Positions 17,832-28,433 of a DNA stretch of 64,000 nt are shown piece by piece (the stretch's first letter is position 1; each line of letters opens with the position of its first letter). A program made the translations under genes and the position numbers. Origin of the DNA: Propionibacteriaceae bacterium (GTDB taxonomy: Bacteria; Actinomycetota; Actinomycetes; Propionibacteriales; Propionibacteriaceae); assembly GCA_031271975.1 (NCBI GenBank), contig JAISUR010000020.1, forward strand, positions 1 through 64,000, read 5' to 3'. The notes under the pieces were generated by a model, which saw nothing but the letters and a program-made list of their open reading frames with translations, ran no database searches and was not told the DNA's origin.

Positions 17832-19673
17832 CTAACGCTTGTTGTCGACGGTGGTGGAATTCTGCGGATCTTTCAAGACCAGCTTCAGCCGCGGCCCGTC
17901 GTTGACCGTGATCTTGCGCGAACCCTTCGCCTCGGCGTTCGTCCAGGCTTTGCCGCCGTCAAGGCCGTGCAGCAAGTTCAGCGAATTGCGGGCGTTCGTC
18001 CATTGGATCGTGACGTTGAGATCCGCCGGGATGATGATCAACGTGCTGCCCCGGGCGCCCTCGACAGTGATCGTGGTGTCCGCGTCGAAGGGATAGTCGA
18101 AGAAATCCAGGCGGATGTTGCCCGCCGACGCGTTGACCAGGGTCGGGAGCTTCTTCCCGGCCGTCCAAGCCGCCTCGGCGTTGCCGCTGAGCCGCAGTTC
18201 GGTGCCGTCCCAGATGATCGTCGGGTTGCAGTGTTCGCAACGCGGATCGGAGACGTCCTCTGGGTCGCCCGCCGGATCAAGTGCCGGTTCTGTGGTGGTG
18301 GGCTCCGGTGTGGTCAGCTCCGGCGTCGGCGTTGCCAGTGCCGTTTGGCTAGGGGTTTCTGCTGGAGCAGACGCCGACTGTTCGGGAACGCCCGTTGCTT
18401 CGGGGCTCTGCGGCCACCGCGTGACGACGAGGTAGCCCAAGCCAGCGACCAGCAGTGTCGCGAGGACGGCGATCAACGCCGGAAGCACTGGCTTCTTGGG
18501 CCTGGCGGGAACGGGGATCGGGTCCTGCAATGACTGTGGGAGCGTAGCACCGACCGGGACCACCTGCGTGGCGGGCGGCGATTCGGGCTCGGGCACCTTG
18601 GCGACGAGGCGGGTCGGCGGCAGGTAAGTGCCGACGGGTTTCTCCAAAGGGACGCCCTGGGCTTGCGTGGGCATCACCCGGGTGTCTCGGACGATGACCT
18701 CCGTCTGGGCGGGGACCGTCGCCGTGCCAGTGTCGGCTGCGGCTGAGCCGGCGGCCCGCAGGCGGGTGGAGCGGTACGTCATCACGCGCGTGCCCAATGC
18801 CTGCGTCGCCCGGCGGTCGGCGTTGGCAGGGGCGAGGGCGGCGATCAGTTGCCGCAATGGCGGGAGTGCCGCGGCGGCGTCCGGGATGCGCCGGGCCGGA
18901 TCGACAGCGGTGAACTTGGCCAGCAGTCCATCGACACCATCGGGCAAGGCCACAATGCCGGAAGGCGGCGGCAACGCGTCGGCCAACTGTTTGGCCACCA
19001 CTTCGGCAGGCAGCAATCCAGAAAACGGCTGGACGCCGGTGAGCAGTTCATATGCGGTGATGCCAAGCGCCCAGATGTCCACGGCCGGGGTCACCGTGCC
19101 GTGGCGCAGCAACTCGGGAGCCATGTACTGCACGGTGCCCATCGTCGTACCCTGGCGCGTGAGCCCCGCTTCGCCCAGCGCGCGGGCGATGCCGAAATCG
19201 GCCAGCTTCACCCGTCCATCGGGGGCGACCAAGATGTTCGCCGGCTTGATGTCGCGGTGGACCATGCCCAGCTTGTGCGCTTGCGCCAGGCCGTCGGTGG
19301 CTTGATCCAGCAAGCCGAGCGCTTCGGCGGGCTCCAGCGGTTTGCGTGACGCCAACAGGTCTTTCATCGACTCGCCGTCCACAAATTCCATCGCTATGTA
19401 GAGCCGGCCATCGAAAGTGCCCTGGTCGAAAATCTGGACGACCGAAGGGTGGTTGAGCCGCGCCAGCGCGCGCGCCTCACGCTGGAAACGCTCTACGAAA
19501 GCCGGGTCGGCGGCGAGATGTTCGTGGATGACCTTGACGGCGACCGGCCGCCCCAATCGGACGGCTTCGGCCCGGTACACGGCTGCCATACCGCCGGAGT
19601 CGATCCGGCTGACGATGCGATAGCGCTCGTCCAACGTACGTCCGACCAGGGGATCGGGGGCAACAGCTTGCAC
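17832..19673 (-). CDS. Receptor-like Ser/Thr protein kinase, copy B
   Basis: A 613-residue kinase from GTG 19673 (TTG 19715 is possible and adds 14 residues; neither has a strong ribosome-binding site). Motifs: IDSGGMAAVYRAE, AVKVIHEHL, MVHRDIKPANILV, KLADFGIARAL and YMAPELLRHG. A long Pro/Thr-rich linker precedes the membrane helix (VLPALIAVLATLLVAGLGYL), followed by an acidic Thr/Pro stretch and an extracellular domain homologous to that of kinase A (WDGTELRLSG, DADTTITVEG, LKLVLKDP). It also lacks PASTA repeats. It sits four bases downstream of the ABC permease stop and nine bases upstream of kinase A. Confidence 0.87.
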   Translation of the reverse strand: MQAVAPDPLVGRTLDERYRIVSRIDSGGMAAVYRAEAVRLGRPVAVKVIHEHLAADPAFVERFQREARALARLNHPSVVQIFDQGTFDGRLYIAMEFVDGESMKDLLASRKPLEPAEALGLLDQATDGLAQAHKLGMVHRDIKPANILVAPDGRVKLADFGIARALGEAGLTRQGTTMGTVQYMAPELLRHGTVTPAVDIWALGITAYELLTGVQPFSGLLPAEVVAKQLADALPPPSGIVALPDGVDGLLAKFTAVDPARRIPDAAAALPPLRQLIAALAPANADRRATQALGTRVMTYRSTRLRAAGSAAADTGTATVPAQTEVIVRDTRVMPTQAQGVPLEKPVGTYLPPTRLVAKVPEPESPPATQVVPVGATLPQSLQDPIPVPARPKKPVLPALIAVLATLLVAGLGYLVVTRWPQSPEATGVPEQSASAPAETPSQTALATPTPELTTPEPTTTEPALDPAGDPEDVSDPRCEHCNPTIIWDGTELRLSGNAEAAWTAGKKLPTLVNASAGNIRLDFFDYPFDADTTITVEGARGSTLIIIPADLNVTIQWTNARNSLNLLHGLDGGKAWTNAEAKGSRKITVNDGPRLKLVLKDPQNSTTVDNKR

Positions 19674-19677
19674 GCGG

Positions 19678-20526
19678 CTATTGTCCCTGACGGCGGAGGA
19701 AAGGCCAACCCCCAAGAACTACGCCCATGGGCGGACGGCCCATCCGGACAACCCATCGGTCATCCCGGCCTCGTTCCGGGTCCCCGCAAAGGATCGAAGA
19801 AGTTCGGGGTGAGTAGTCGGTCAAAGTGAAACGCTCCAGGGCTGTCGATGGCAATGCCGCCGACCACTGATCAAGCCCCGGCATGAGTTGGAGCAAGAAT
19901 GGGGCCAGGAACAACAGGAAAACGCCAAGTCCCAACGCAACGCCGGGCCGACGAACCAGATACGCAATTCCGACCACCATGAGAGCCAACATGGCACATC
20001 CGATACCCAGCCGCGCGACTGCTTGGATTTCCGCTGCCGGCGCAAGAGGAACCGCAATGCCATGGGCGTCTAGCGCCACCCTCGCGACAATCACGCCCAA
20101 TGCGCCTCCAACAACCGCTCCACATGTTGAAATCAAAGTCAGCACGGCCGCCTCGGCAGCAACATGCTTCCAACGGGCAGGTATCAACACCATCTTGTGC
20201 ATGTTCATTCCCGTGGTTTGGTCTGCGGCGACAGCCAACACAATGAGGCATGGCACCAGCAAGTACCCAGCGTAGACTCCCCCGATCAGGCCAAACCCGA
20301 CAACAGGGTCGCCAAGCATGGTCAAGATGTCATCTTGTGAAGCCTCGACAACTCCCAATGCGCCAAGAATGTGCTCGACTTGAAAGTGAACTATCGGCGC
20401 CGACAGCAGCGGATAGGAAACGACAACGAAGATAGCGGTGCTCCACAAGTACCTGAGACCAAACACCTTCTCCACTTCCGCCCGGGCAAGGATCGCCTGC
20501 CACCTGGGCCGACGTCCACCGGTCAT
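19678..20526 (-). CDS. ABC-2-type exporter permease with repeat-derived tail
   Basis: A 282-residue membrane protein with about six hydrophobic segments (for example LWSTAIFVVVSYPLL, LLVPCLIVLAVAA, LGVFLLFLAPFLLQLM), coupled to the ATPase gene by ATGA. This is the usual layout of simple two-component ABC exporters. After TALERFTLTDYSP the reading frame runs through a dispersed palindromic repeat (SSILCGDPERGRDD), so the last ~35 residues are repeat-encoded and probably replace the original C-terminus. The gene is visibly less GC-rich than its neighbours. The substrate is unknown. Confidence 0.75.
   Translation of the reverse strand: MTGGRRPRWQAILARAEVEKVFGLRYLWSTAIFVVVSYPLLSAPIVHFQVEHILGALGVVEASQDDILTMLGDPVVGFGLIGGVYAGYLLVPCLIVLAVAADQTTGMNMHKMVLIPARWKHVAAEAAVLTLISTCGAVVGGALGVIVARVALDAHGIAVPLAPAAEIQAVARLGIGCAMLALMVVGIAYLVRRPGVALGLGVFLLFLAPFLLQLMPGLDQWSAALPSTALERFTLTDYSPRTSSILCGDPERGRDDRWVVRMGRPPMGVVLGGWPFLRRQGQ
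19757..19811. repeat. Dispersed palindromic repeat, copy 2 (inside a coding 3' end)
   Basis: Carries GTCATCCCGGCCTCGTTCCG followed by GGTCCCCGCAAAGGATCGAA, the same two modules as the other copies but more diverged. It lies inside the 3' end of the ABC permease frame and is translated there. Confidence 0.7.
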
Positions 20527-21260
20527 GAGAGATGTCCCTTGGACGGCCTGACCGAGGCGCGCAGAGCATCAAGAACACCCTCGCCTGGCGGGGTGCCGAA
20601 GCCCGCAACATCATCGACACCTCCAGCAAGCCGGATTTCATCGGAAACTCGTCCATGCTCAATGATCAAGATACAGTCACAGGTTGTCGCCAGCAGAGCG
20701 GCATCGTGTGATGCGATGAGCACAGCGCCCCCACCTGATGCAACGTGGCGTGCCAAGTCGGTCACCTGGCTGGGACCTCCCGCGTCGAGCGAATTGGTGG
20801 GCTCATCCATCACCAAGAAGTCGCATTCCCCCAGCCACCCGCAAGCCAGGGCCAACCGCTGGCGCATCCCCATCGAGAAGGAAGCTGCGTTCGAGCGGCT
20901 CCGATCAGCAAGGCCGACGCGGTCCAGAGCATATTCGGCGGCGCCATGAGTCAAGCCAGCCAGTCGCGCGAGGATGCCCATGTGCCGGGCAGCGCTCATG
21001 CCTAGGGGCCCGATGGCGTCTGCGGTAATGAGCCTGGCCTGAAAACCATGGCGCACTGCTGCAGCGAAATCGACACCGTGGTACAGAACACTTCCAGCGG
21101 TAGGGCGGTCAATGCCGAGAAGCAGGCGCAGCAATGACGACTTCCCAGAACCGTTAGGCCCAAACAGCCCAACCGTCTCCCCGCCATGAATGCTGAACGA
21201 AACACCGTCGACAGAGCAAACAGCACCGTGCGTTTTTCTCAGATTGACCGCTTCAATCAC
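20523..21260 (-). CDS. ABC exporter ATP-binding protein
   Basis: A 245-residue ABC ATPase: Walker A GLFGPNGSGKSSLLRLLLG, signature region AASFSMGMRQRLALACGWLG (a slightly unusual signature in place of LSGGQ), Walker B CDFLVMDEPTNSLD, and the H-loop in VLIASHDAALL. The stop overlaps the permease start in ATGA and the start overlaps the upstream unknown gene in ATGA, so the three are co-translated. The signature FSMGMRQR is typical of ATPases paired with ABC-2 permeases involved in antibiotic or peptide export and immunity. Substrate unknown. Confidence 0.88.
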   Translation of the reverse strand: MIEAVNLRKTHGAVCSVDGVSFSIHGGETVGLFGPNGSGKSSLLRLLLGIDRPTAGSVLYHGVDFAAAVRHGFQARLITADAIGPLGMSAARHMGILARLAGLTHGAAEYALDRVGLADRSRSNAASFSMGMRQRLALACGWLGECDFLVMDEPTNSLDAGGPSQVTDLARHVASGGGAVLIASHDAALLATTCDCILIIEHGRVSDEIRLAGGVDDVAGFGTPPGEGVLDALRASVRPSKGHLS

Positions 21261-21688
21261 GGTGCTCTCGACACCTCCGGCGCCGTCAACCCGCCGCGCC
21301 AGTCAGCCAAACGCCACTTAACCAGAAGACCATCGCTGGGGATCTCCATGCGAGTCTGCCCAGATGTGGTGAGGCCGGTCCAAATCTGGAGGCCTCCGTC
21401 CTCGGAGCGAGCGATCGCTTCTTCACACCGACCGTCCACTATGGCGGCAACGATATCCAGCAGATACTCTCTGTCGAAAGACGCATCAGGGATCGGGAAG
21501 TACGACGATGACCCCGTGAAGATGTAGACACAGCCATCCTCGAAGAACTCCAGCACGATCGGAGAAGCAGGGATCTGGGTGGCCAACAAAGTCATGACGC
21601 GGGCGTCCGCGTCGTAGGCAATGCGCCCGTCGTCACCGATGATCTGCTCGATCAGATCTTTGATGGCCAGGATTTCGGAGTCGTCCAA
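21257..21688 (-). CDS. Hypothetical acidic protein upstream of the ABC exporter
   Basis: A 143-residue soluble protein, MDDSEILAIKDLIEQIIGDD at the start and VKWRLADWRGGL near the end, without signal peptide or membrane helix. It is acidic with alternating predicted strands and helices. I do not recognise the family. It is translationally coupled to the ABC ATPase (ATGA at 21257-21260), so it may be an accessory or regulatory subunit of the exporter; this is inference from position only. Confidence 0.6.
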   Translation of the reverse strand: MDDSEILAIKDLIEQIIGDDGRIAYDADARVMTLLATQIPASPIVLEFFEDGCVYIFTGSSSYFPIPDASFDREYLLDIVAAIVDGRCEEAIARSEDGGLQIWTGLTTSGQTRMEIPSDGLLVKWRLADWRGGLTAPEVSRAP

Positions 21689-21708
21689 CTGTCAACCTCA
21701 AGCTGTCT

Positions 21709-22139
21709 CTAGCATGTCACCTTAACCGCCTTGGTTGAAGCGGTGTGTTTAATCGGGGTTCGCGCCTTGCCGGCCATCGCAAACTCGATCTTCGCAGTGG
21801 CACGGTAGGTGCCGGTGACGCACTTAGCCGTGCTGTTGATCGTTAGCGTGAATTTGCCCTTCTTAAGTGCTTTGGTGTTGCTCTTGTTGGCACCCGGAAC
21901 TGGAAACCACTGTCCGCCCTGTTGCCGCTCGATCTTGATTGTGTATGTCACCGTGGCAGGTGCCGTGCAGCTACCTGTTGCGTCTACATTTAGCGTGCCC
22001 GGCCTGTGGTGAGAGGCACGAGGATAATTCATGTGGCGACGCAAGCATCAGCTCTTGCAGAACACCCCGCGAGGCCCGGCGGCAACAACGACACCGCGGT
22101 GACAATGGCCAGCCCACACAGCCGCAGGGGGATTCTCAT
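21709..22139 (-). pseudogene. Frameshifted small secreted protein
   Basis: A clear signal peptide starts at ATG 22139 (MRIPLRLCGLAIVTAVSLLP..., ending GCSARADA) but the frame stops at TGA 22029. The downstream frame (from TTG 22044, to 21709) encodes a mature domain, ATGSCTAPATVTYTIKIERQ onwards, Thr/Lys-rich with two cysteines, ending KAVKVTC. No signal peptide precedes the second frame, so the two parts look like one secreted ~130-residue protein broken by a one- or two-base indel near 22029-22060. A sequencing or assembly error is equally possible. It stands upstream of the unknown/ABC operon and has a purine-rich site (GAAAGAG) before the ATG. Confidence 0.6.
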
Positions 22140-22300
22140 AATGATTCTCTTTCTTCGAACGCGTCCGGAAACACGTAGTTTGGGCAGCATGTCGCAGCCA
22201 TTACACGTGTGTCAACAAGTAGAGCGAACATGTGGGTGCTGGCTCATCTCCGTGGCGCTGGCCGTGTTCGCGTAGCGGCACCGCGGCGTTTGCTACTCAC

Positions 22301-22354
22301 CCGTCCCGGCCTCGTTCCGGGGTCCCCGCAAAGTATCGAAGAACTTTGTGGGGG
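22301..22354. repeat. Dispersed palindromic repeat, copy 3
   Basis: CGTCCCGGCCTCGTTCCGG followed by the hairpin CCCCGCAAAGT...ACTTTGTGGGG, the reverse orientation of copy 1. It abuts the stop codon of hspR (22360-22362), so it may act as a 3' end structure for the dnaK operon transcript. The flanking 22140-22300 shows nothing recognisable. Confidence 0.75.
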
Positions 22355-22359
22355 TTCTG

Positions 22360-22782
22360 TTACCCGCCCAAAATGGCGGCACGGATGTGGGCGCGGGCCG
22401 TGCGGCCCAGGTGGACGTCGCCATATTGGCTGGCGGTGAAGACGCGGGAATCCTGCACGCCCACTTGGATGGCGTTGACCAGCTCGCTCAGTTGGGCGAC
22501 TTGGGCCCGCAGGGTGTCCAGCTCGTTTTCCAGGGCCAGGATGCGTTTGATGCCTTCCAGATTGATGCCTTCGTCCTGGCTGAGGCGTTGGATGTGGCGC
22601 AGCTTGGCGATATCGCGCAGCGAATAACGGCGGCCGCGGCCGCGGGCGCGGCGGGGCACCACCAATCCGAGGCGGTCGTAGCCGCGCAGGGTCTGCGGAT
22701 GCATGCCGGCTAGCTGTGCGGCCACCGACACCACGAACAGCGGCAGATCCGGATCGACCCGGGCTGGCAGGTTTTCGCTCAC
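22360..22782 (-). CDS. hspR: Heat-shock repressor HspR (MerR family)
   Basis: A 140-residue MerR-type regulator. Its winged-helix part runs from [20 protein letters not shown] through [20 protein letters not shown] to the helix [20 protein letters not shown], and a coiled coil ([20 protein letters not shown]) serves dimerisation. HspR, with DnaK as corepressor, binds HAIR sites; both HAIR sites in this window (dnaK and clpB) are therefore its expected targets. It is the last gene of dnaK-grpE-dnaJ-hspR and its start overlaps dnaJ by four bases. Confidence 0.95.
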   Translation of the reverse strand: MSENLPARVDPDLPLFVVSVAAQLAGMHPQTLRGYDRLGLVVPRRARGRGRRYSLRDIAKLRHIQRLSQDEGINLEGIKRILALENELDTLRAQVAQLSELVNAIQVGVQDSRVFTASQYGDVHLGRTARAHIRAAILGG

Positions 22783-23894
22783 TTCGACTCTCCTAACAGC
22801 GCCGCCCGCGGATCCTCGCCAGCACTCGCGTAGGCGTATTGGACCAGCGCGGCCCGGGCCTCTTCACTCAGCGCTTTGGGCACCTGGACGGCTACGGAGA
22901 CCAGCAGGTCGGCGTCTCCTGAGCCGCGGCCGCGCACCCGCAGGGTTTGGCCGTTCTGCGTGCCTTCGGGGATACGCAGCCGCACCGAGCCGCCGTCCAA
23001 TGTCGGCACCTGGATGTCGGCGCCCAATGCGGCCTCCGCAAACGTCACCGGCACAGTCAGCGTGACATCCTTGCCCTTGCGCCCGAAGATCCTGTGCGGG
23101 CGCACGTGGACTGTGACGTAAAGATCCCCGGCGGCCCCGGAGTTGGCCCCCGCGCCGCCCTTGCCCTTGATGCGGATACGCTGCCCGTCCTCGACACCGG
23201 CCGGGATACGGATCTGCATCTGGCGACGCGCCGCCGAATGGCCCGAACCGCCGCACGCCGGGCAGGGATCAGTGACGATGACACCCCGGCCGCGGCATTC
23301 CGTGCAAGGCTCCGAGAAGGCGAACAGGCCGCCGTTGCCGGACGTGCGCATGCCCGACCCTTGGCAGGCTTGGCAGACCTTGGGTTGGGTTCCCGGTTTC
23401 GCGCCCGTACCGCGGCAAGTCTCGCAAGCCGCGTCGGAGCGGGTTTGCAAGGAGACTGTCACCCCGCGAACGGCGTCGGCGAAATCTATGGTGGCTTCGC
23501 CTTCTATGTCACTGCCGCGTCTGGGCCCGCGCCCGGTCGTGGGCTGCCTGCCGCCGCCGAAAAGGCCGCCCAGCAAATCGCCCAGGCCCGCGCCGCCCAA
23601 AATGTCTTCCATGGAAGGGCCGCCGCCCGCGCCACCTGGAAAACGGAAACCACCGCTGCCGAACAATGCCCGGGCGTCGTCGTACTCCTTGCGCTTCTTC
23701 GGATCGGACAGCACGTCGTGCGCCTCCGACACCTCTTTGAAGCGCTTCTCCGCGTCGGTGTTGCCCGGATTCTGATCCGGGTGGTACTGGCGTGCGAGCT
23801 TGCGGAAGGCCTTCTTGATCTCGTCGTCGGATGCCGACTTGGACACGCCGAGGATCTGGTAATAATCCTTTTCGAGCCAGTCCTTAGTGCTCAT
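22779..23894 (-). CDS. dnaJ1: Chaperone DnaJ (Hsp40), copy 1
   Basis: A 371-residue class I J-protein. The J-domain (1-75) contains HPD in [11 protein letters not shown]; a Gly/Phe-rich stretch follows ([12 protein letters not shown]); then four CxxCxGxG zinc motifs ([32 protein letters not shown]) and the C-terminal substrate-binding domain. It stimulates DnaK ATPase and delivers clients. The start ATG 23894 has GGAGGGT upstream (AAAGGAAGGAGGGTCC). This is the HspR-regulated copy; a second dnaJ at 60616 is in the HrcA operon. Confidence 0.96.
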   Translation of the reverse strand: MSTKDWLEKDYYQILGVSKSASDDEIKKAFRKLARQYHPDQNPGNTDAEKRFKEVSEAHDVLSDPKKRKEYDDARALFGSGGFRFPGGAGGGPSMEDILGGAGLGDLLGGLFGGGRQPTTGRGPRRGSDIEGEATIDFADAVRGVTVSLQTRSDAACETCRGTGAKPGTQPKVCQACQGSGMRTSGNGGLFAFSEPCTECRGRGVIVTDPCPACGGSGHSAARRQMQIRIPAGVEDGQRIRIKGKGGAGANSGAAGDLYVTVHVRPHRIFGRKGKDVTLTVPVTFAEAALGADIQVPTLDGGSVRLRIPEGTQNGQTLRVRGRGSGDADLLVSVAVQVPKALSEEARAALVQYAYASAGEDPRAALLGESK

Positions 23895-23947
23895 GGACCC
23901 TCCTTCCTTTCAGGGCCGGACTTCGTCCGAGACAGGGTTGGCCGCTG

Positions 23948-24576
23948 TCATTCTGGGTTGGCCACTCCTACTCGGGCGGGCCGCAGGATGCGTTCGCCCA
24001 GCTTGACGCCTTTCTGCATGACGGCCGCGACCGTCGGCTCGGCGATCTCGCCTTCGTAGGGCATCTGCAGCAGGGCTTCGTGGACCTTGGGGTCGAACGG
24101 TTCGCCCGGCTCGCCGAAGAACTCCAGCCCGTGTTTGGCCGCGAGTTGCTCCAACTGCTCCGCGACGCCCTTGAAGCCGCCCACGAGTTCTTCGTGTTCG
24201 CGGGCGGCCGCAATGGAATCCAGCACCGGCAGCAACTGGGTCAGCACGGCTTCCACGCCGGCCTGCCGCGACAGGGCCCGGTCACGGTCAACGCGCTTCT
24301 TGTAGTTGGCGTATTCGGCTTGCAGGCGCTGCAGGTCGGCAGTGCGTTCGTCGACCAAAGCCTGCAAGTCCTGGCCGCCGGGCTCGTCGACAGCGGTGGC
24401 CGTGTCTTTCTCGACCAAGTCGGCCAGGGCCTCCAGCTCTTCCAGCAACTCCGGGCTCAACTCGGTGTCGGCTGGGCCCGCCGCCTCAGTAGGCTCAGCG
24501 GGCTTCGGCTTGGCGCGCTTGGATCGCGGCTTCGGCTCGGGAGCCGGCTCGGAAGCGGGCGCGGCTTGTTCCTCGC

Positions 24577-24580
<4 letters not shown>
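23948..24580 (-). CDS. grpE: Nucleotide exchange factor GrpE
   Basis: A 210-residue cochaperone that releases ADP from DnaK. The first ~70 residues are low-complexity and charged (Pro/Glu/Lys-rich). The paired long helices follow ([20 protein letters not shown]), then the C-terminal beta domain ending in [18 protein letters not shown] and ILRPARVGV, the family signature region. The start overlaps the dnaK stop (24577-24580), so it is co-translated with dnaK. Confidence 0.95.
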
Positions 24581-26424
<1,844 letters not shown>

Positions 26425-26456
26425 GTTGCTATACCTCCGGGTAGTGATTGAACGAA

Positions 26457-26488
26457 GTTGAGTCTAGCACGCTCAACTCTGCTTTCAA
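26457..26488 (-). promoter_or_regulatory. dnaK promoter with HAIR operator
   Basis: HAIR: GTTGAGT-CTAGCAC-GCTCAAC at 26457-26477, with one mismatch between arms. On the minus strand TTGAAA (-35, 26483-26488) and TAGACT (-10, 26461-26466) are 16 bases apart, and the operator covers the spacer and -10. Transcription would start near 26454, giving a ~30-base leader with a GGAGG ribosome-binding site. Confidence 0.88.
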
Positions 26489-26557
26489 GTCGGTTCGCGG
26501 TTCGCTCCCCGGCCAGCACAGGGTCATGGCCTATTATCGAGGCGAGAGGACAGCCCC

Positions 26558-27640
26558 ATGCTCGACGATGCCCCTTCGTCGGCAAACCTGCTCGAATCCG
26601 GCGATGCCGCCCTCATTGAACCGCCGGAAGAGCCGCAGGCCGCCGCGCAAAGCGAGAGCCAGGCCGCCAAGAAGAAGCGGCGTTGGTGGATTCCGCTCTG
26701 CCTGAGCCTGTCGTTGCTGCTCGTCGCCGCGGGCTGCGTCACTGGGTGGGGCTGGTACACCCTGAATTCCGCCCTCGACAAGATCACACGCGACCCGGCA
26801 CTGGTCGTGGACCGGGCTGGATACACTCCGGCGCCCGAAACCGCACAAGGCCCGCTGAACATCGTCATCATGGGGTCGGACGCGCGCAGCGAAGACGAAG
26901 ACGGGCGCAGCGACGTGCTGTTGATCGCGCACTTCAACGCCGCCCGAGACAAGCTCTATCTGATCTCCCTTCCGCGCGACCTCTACGTCGACATCCCCAA
27001 CTTCGGGATGAACAAGATCAACGCCGCCTACGCCTTGGGCGGGTCGCCGCTGGTGATCGCCACCTTGCAAGAACTGCTGGGAATCGGCACCGACCACACG
27101 GTCGTCATCGATTTCGAAGGCTTTATCGCGGCCACCGAGGCGATCGGCGGGGTGACGTTCAACAACCGAATCGAATCCGCGTCGAAGGGCTACACCTTCC
27201 CCAAGGGGAAGATCACGCTGGAAGGCAAGGCCCTGTTGGCCTACGTGCAACAGCGAAAGGGACTGCCCGACGGCGACCTGGACCGCACCGAACGCCACCG
27301 GACGGTGTTGCGCGCGATCTTCCTCAAGATCGCCACGCCGCAGACTCTGACGAATCCGGAAGCCATGATGTCGTTGGCCAACAATGTGGGCGGATATCTG
27401 ACGGTCGACTCCCGCCTGACCAACGGCGAGATCATACGGCTCGCGTCCACCCTTCACATTGACGCGGGAGAGGACATCGTCTCGCTGCAAGCCCCCGTCG
27501 CGGCGTTCGAACGCAACGAGGCGGGAGCCGTGGACATCGTCCACGAAGAGCGCATGGCGGAACTGGCCACGGCCGTTCAAGACGACACCCTCGATGAGTA
27601 CGTGAACCGGTACGGCACGGGTACAGGACTCACACAATAG
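26558..27640 (+). CDS. LytR-CpsA-Psr (LCP) family envelope polymer ligase
   Basis: A 360-residue type II membrane protein: cytoplasmic Lys/Pro/Glu-rich leader, helix 43-66, then the LCP domain. Visible motifs are NIVIMGSDARSEDEDGRSD (family Asp/Arg residues), LISLPRDLYVDIP, MNKINAAYALGG and GDLDRTERH. LCP enzymes transfer undecaprenyl-linked glycopolymers to peptidoglycan. A -10 TATTAT (26532-26537) and GAGAGGA ribosome-binding site precede it. It opens the glycopolymer locus, so the polymer made by the following genes is probably wall-attached. Confidence 0.9.
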   Translation: MLDDAPSSANLLESGDAALIEPPEEPQAAAQSESQAAKKKRRWWIPLCLSLSLLLVAAGCVTGWGWYTLNSALDKITRDPALVVDRAGYTPAPETAQGPLNIVIMGSDARSEDEDGRSDVLLIAHFNAARDKLYLISLPRDLYVDIPNFGMNKINAAYALGGSPLVIATLQELLGIGTDHTVVIDFEGFIAATEAIGGVTFNNRIESASKGYTFPKGKITLEGKALLAYVQQRKGLPDGDLDRTERHRTVLRAIFLKIATPQTLTNPEAMMSLANNVGGYLTVDSRLTNGEIIRLASTLHIDAGEDIVSLQAPVAAFERNEAGAVDIVHEERMAELATAVQDDTLDEYVNRYGTGTGLTQ

Positions 27641-27758
27641 AGATCGGCGACCACCCAGTTTGAGTGCTATCGACCACTAAAATGGTCCATCCTTTGACAC
27701 GCGCCTATCCCAATTTGACAGGAACTTGTGCTTACAATCGCCCCAAGGAGATTCTGCA

Positions 27759-28424
27759 ATGCCCCAACAGGTCGCCGTAGTGCTGCCCCCACAGCGTCCC
27801 CCCGGCGAGGCGCTGCGGATTTTGCCGTCCCAATTCCTGGCCTTGAAACGGGTCTGCGACGTGGTGTTGTCGGCGGCGGCGCTGATCGTGCTGGCGCCAC
27901 TGCTGCTGGGGGTCGCGGTCGCCATCAAGGCCACCTCGCCCGGGCCCGTCTTCTACCGGCAAGAACGTATGGGGAAAGACGGCCGGCACTTTTGGATGTG
28001 GAAATTCCGGACGATGCGGGTAGGGGCAGACGCCGAGCTGGACAGCCTGCAGGCGGGAAACTCCCGCGCGGGAATCGGATTCAAGCTGCGCGGCGACCCG
28101 CGTGTAACCCCCGTGGGCCGTTTCTTGCGCAAGACGGCGATCGACGAACTGCCGCAACTGGTCAACATACTGGCCGGAGACATGGCGATCGTCGGGCCGC
28201 GGCCGCTGCCGATCTACGAAGCGGTGCGGTGCACGCCCGAGCAAGACGCGCGTTTGGCAGTCCGGCCCGGATTGACGTGCTTCTGGCAGGTGGTCAAAGA
28301 CGTCGATTTCGACGAGCGGATGCGGATGGACGTCAGCTATGTCCACCGGATGGGAATCCGGGTCGACGCCCTGCTGATTTGGCGGACGATCCTGTTCCTG
28401 GCGCACGGGAAGGGCGATACGTGA
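27759..28424 (+). CDS. Polyprenyl-phosphate sugar-1-phosphate transferase (initiating enzyme)
   Basis: A 221-residue bacterial sugar transferase (PF02397 type), which loads the first sugar phosphate on undecaprenyl phosphate. A single hydrophobic segment (VVLSAAALIVLAPLLLGVAV) is followed by the family core: SPGPVFYRQERMGKDG, WKFRTMRVGADA, RKTAIDELPQLVNILAGDM, VGPRPLP and VRPGLTCFWQV. There is no N-terminal multi-helix part, so it is the short form. ATG 27759 has AAGGAG nine bases upstream; an upstream GTG in frame lacks one. Sugar specificity is not readable. It is the first biosynthetic gene of a co-directional series. Confidence 0.9.
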   Translation: MPQQVAVVLPPQRPPGEALRILPSQFLALKRVCDVVLSAAALIVLAPLLLGVAVAIKATSPGPVFYRQERMGKDGRHFWMWKFRTMRVGADAELDSLQAGNSRAGIGFKLRGDPRVTPVGRFLRKTAIDELPQLVNILAGDMAIVGPRPLPIYEAVRCTPEQDARLAVRPGLTCFWQVVKDVDFDERMRMDVSYVHRMGIRVDALLIWRTILFLAHGKGDT

Positions 28425-28433
28425 GGGCCTGAC

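Noticed and set aside
27668-27690. Hairpin GACCA-CTAAAA-TGGTC as terminator of the LCP gene
   Set aside because: Only five base pairs and no T-run; too weak to call.
27694-27738. TTGACA boxes as the sugar-transferase promoter
   Set aside because: Neither has a -10 at 16-18 bases; the only TACAAT is 12 bases away.
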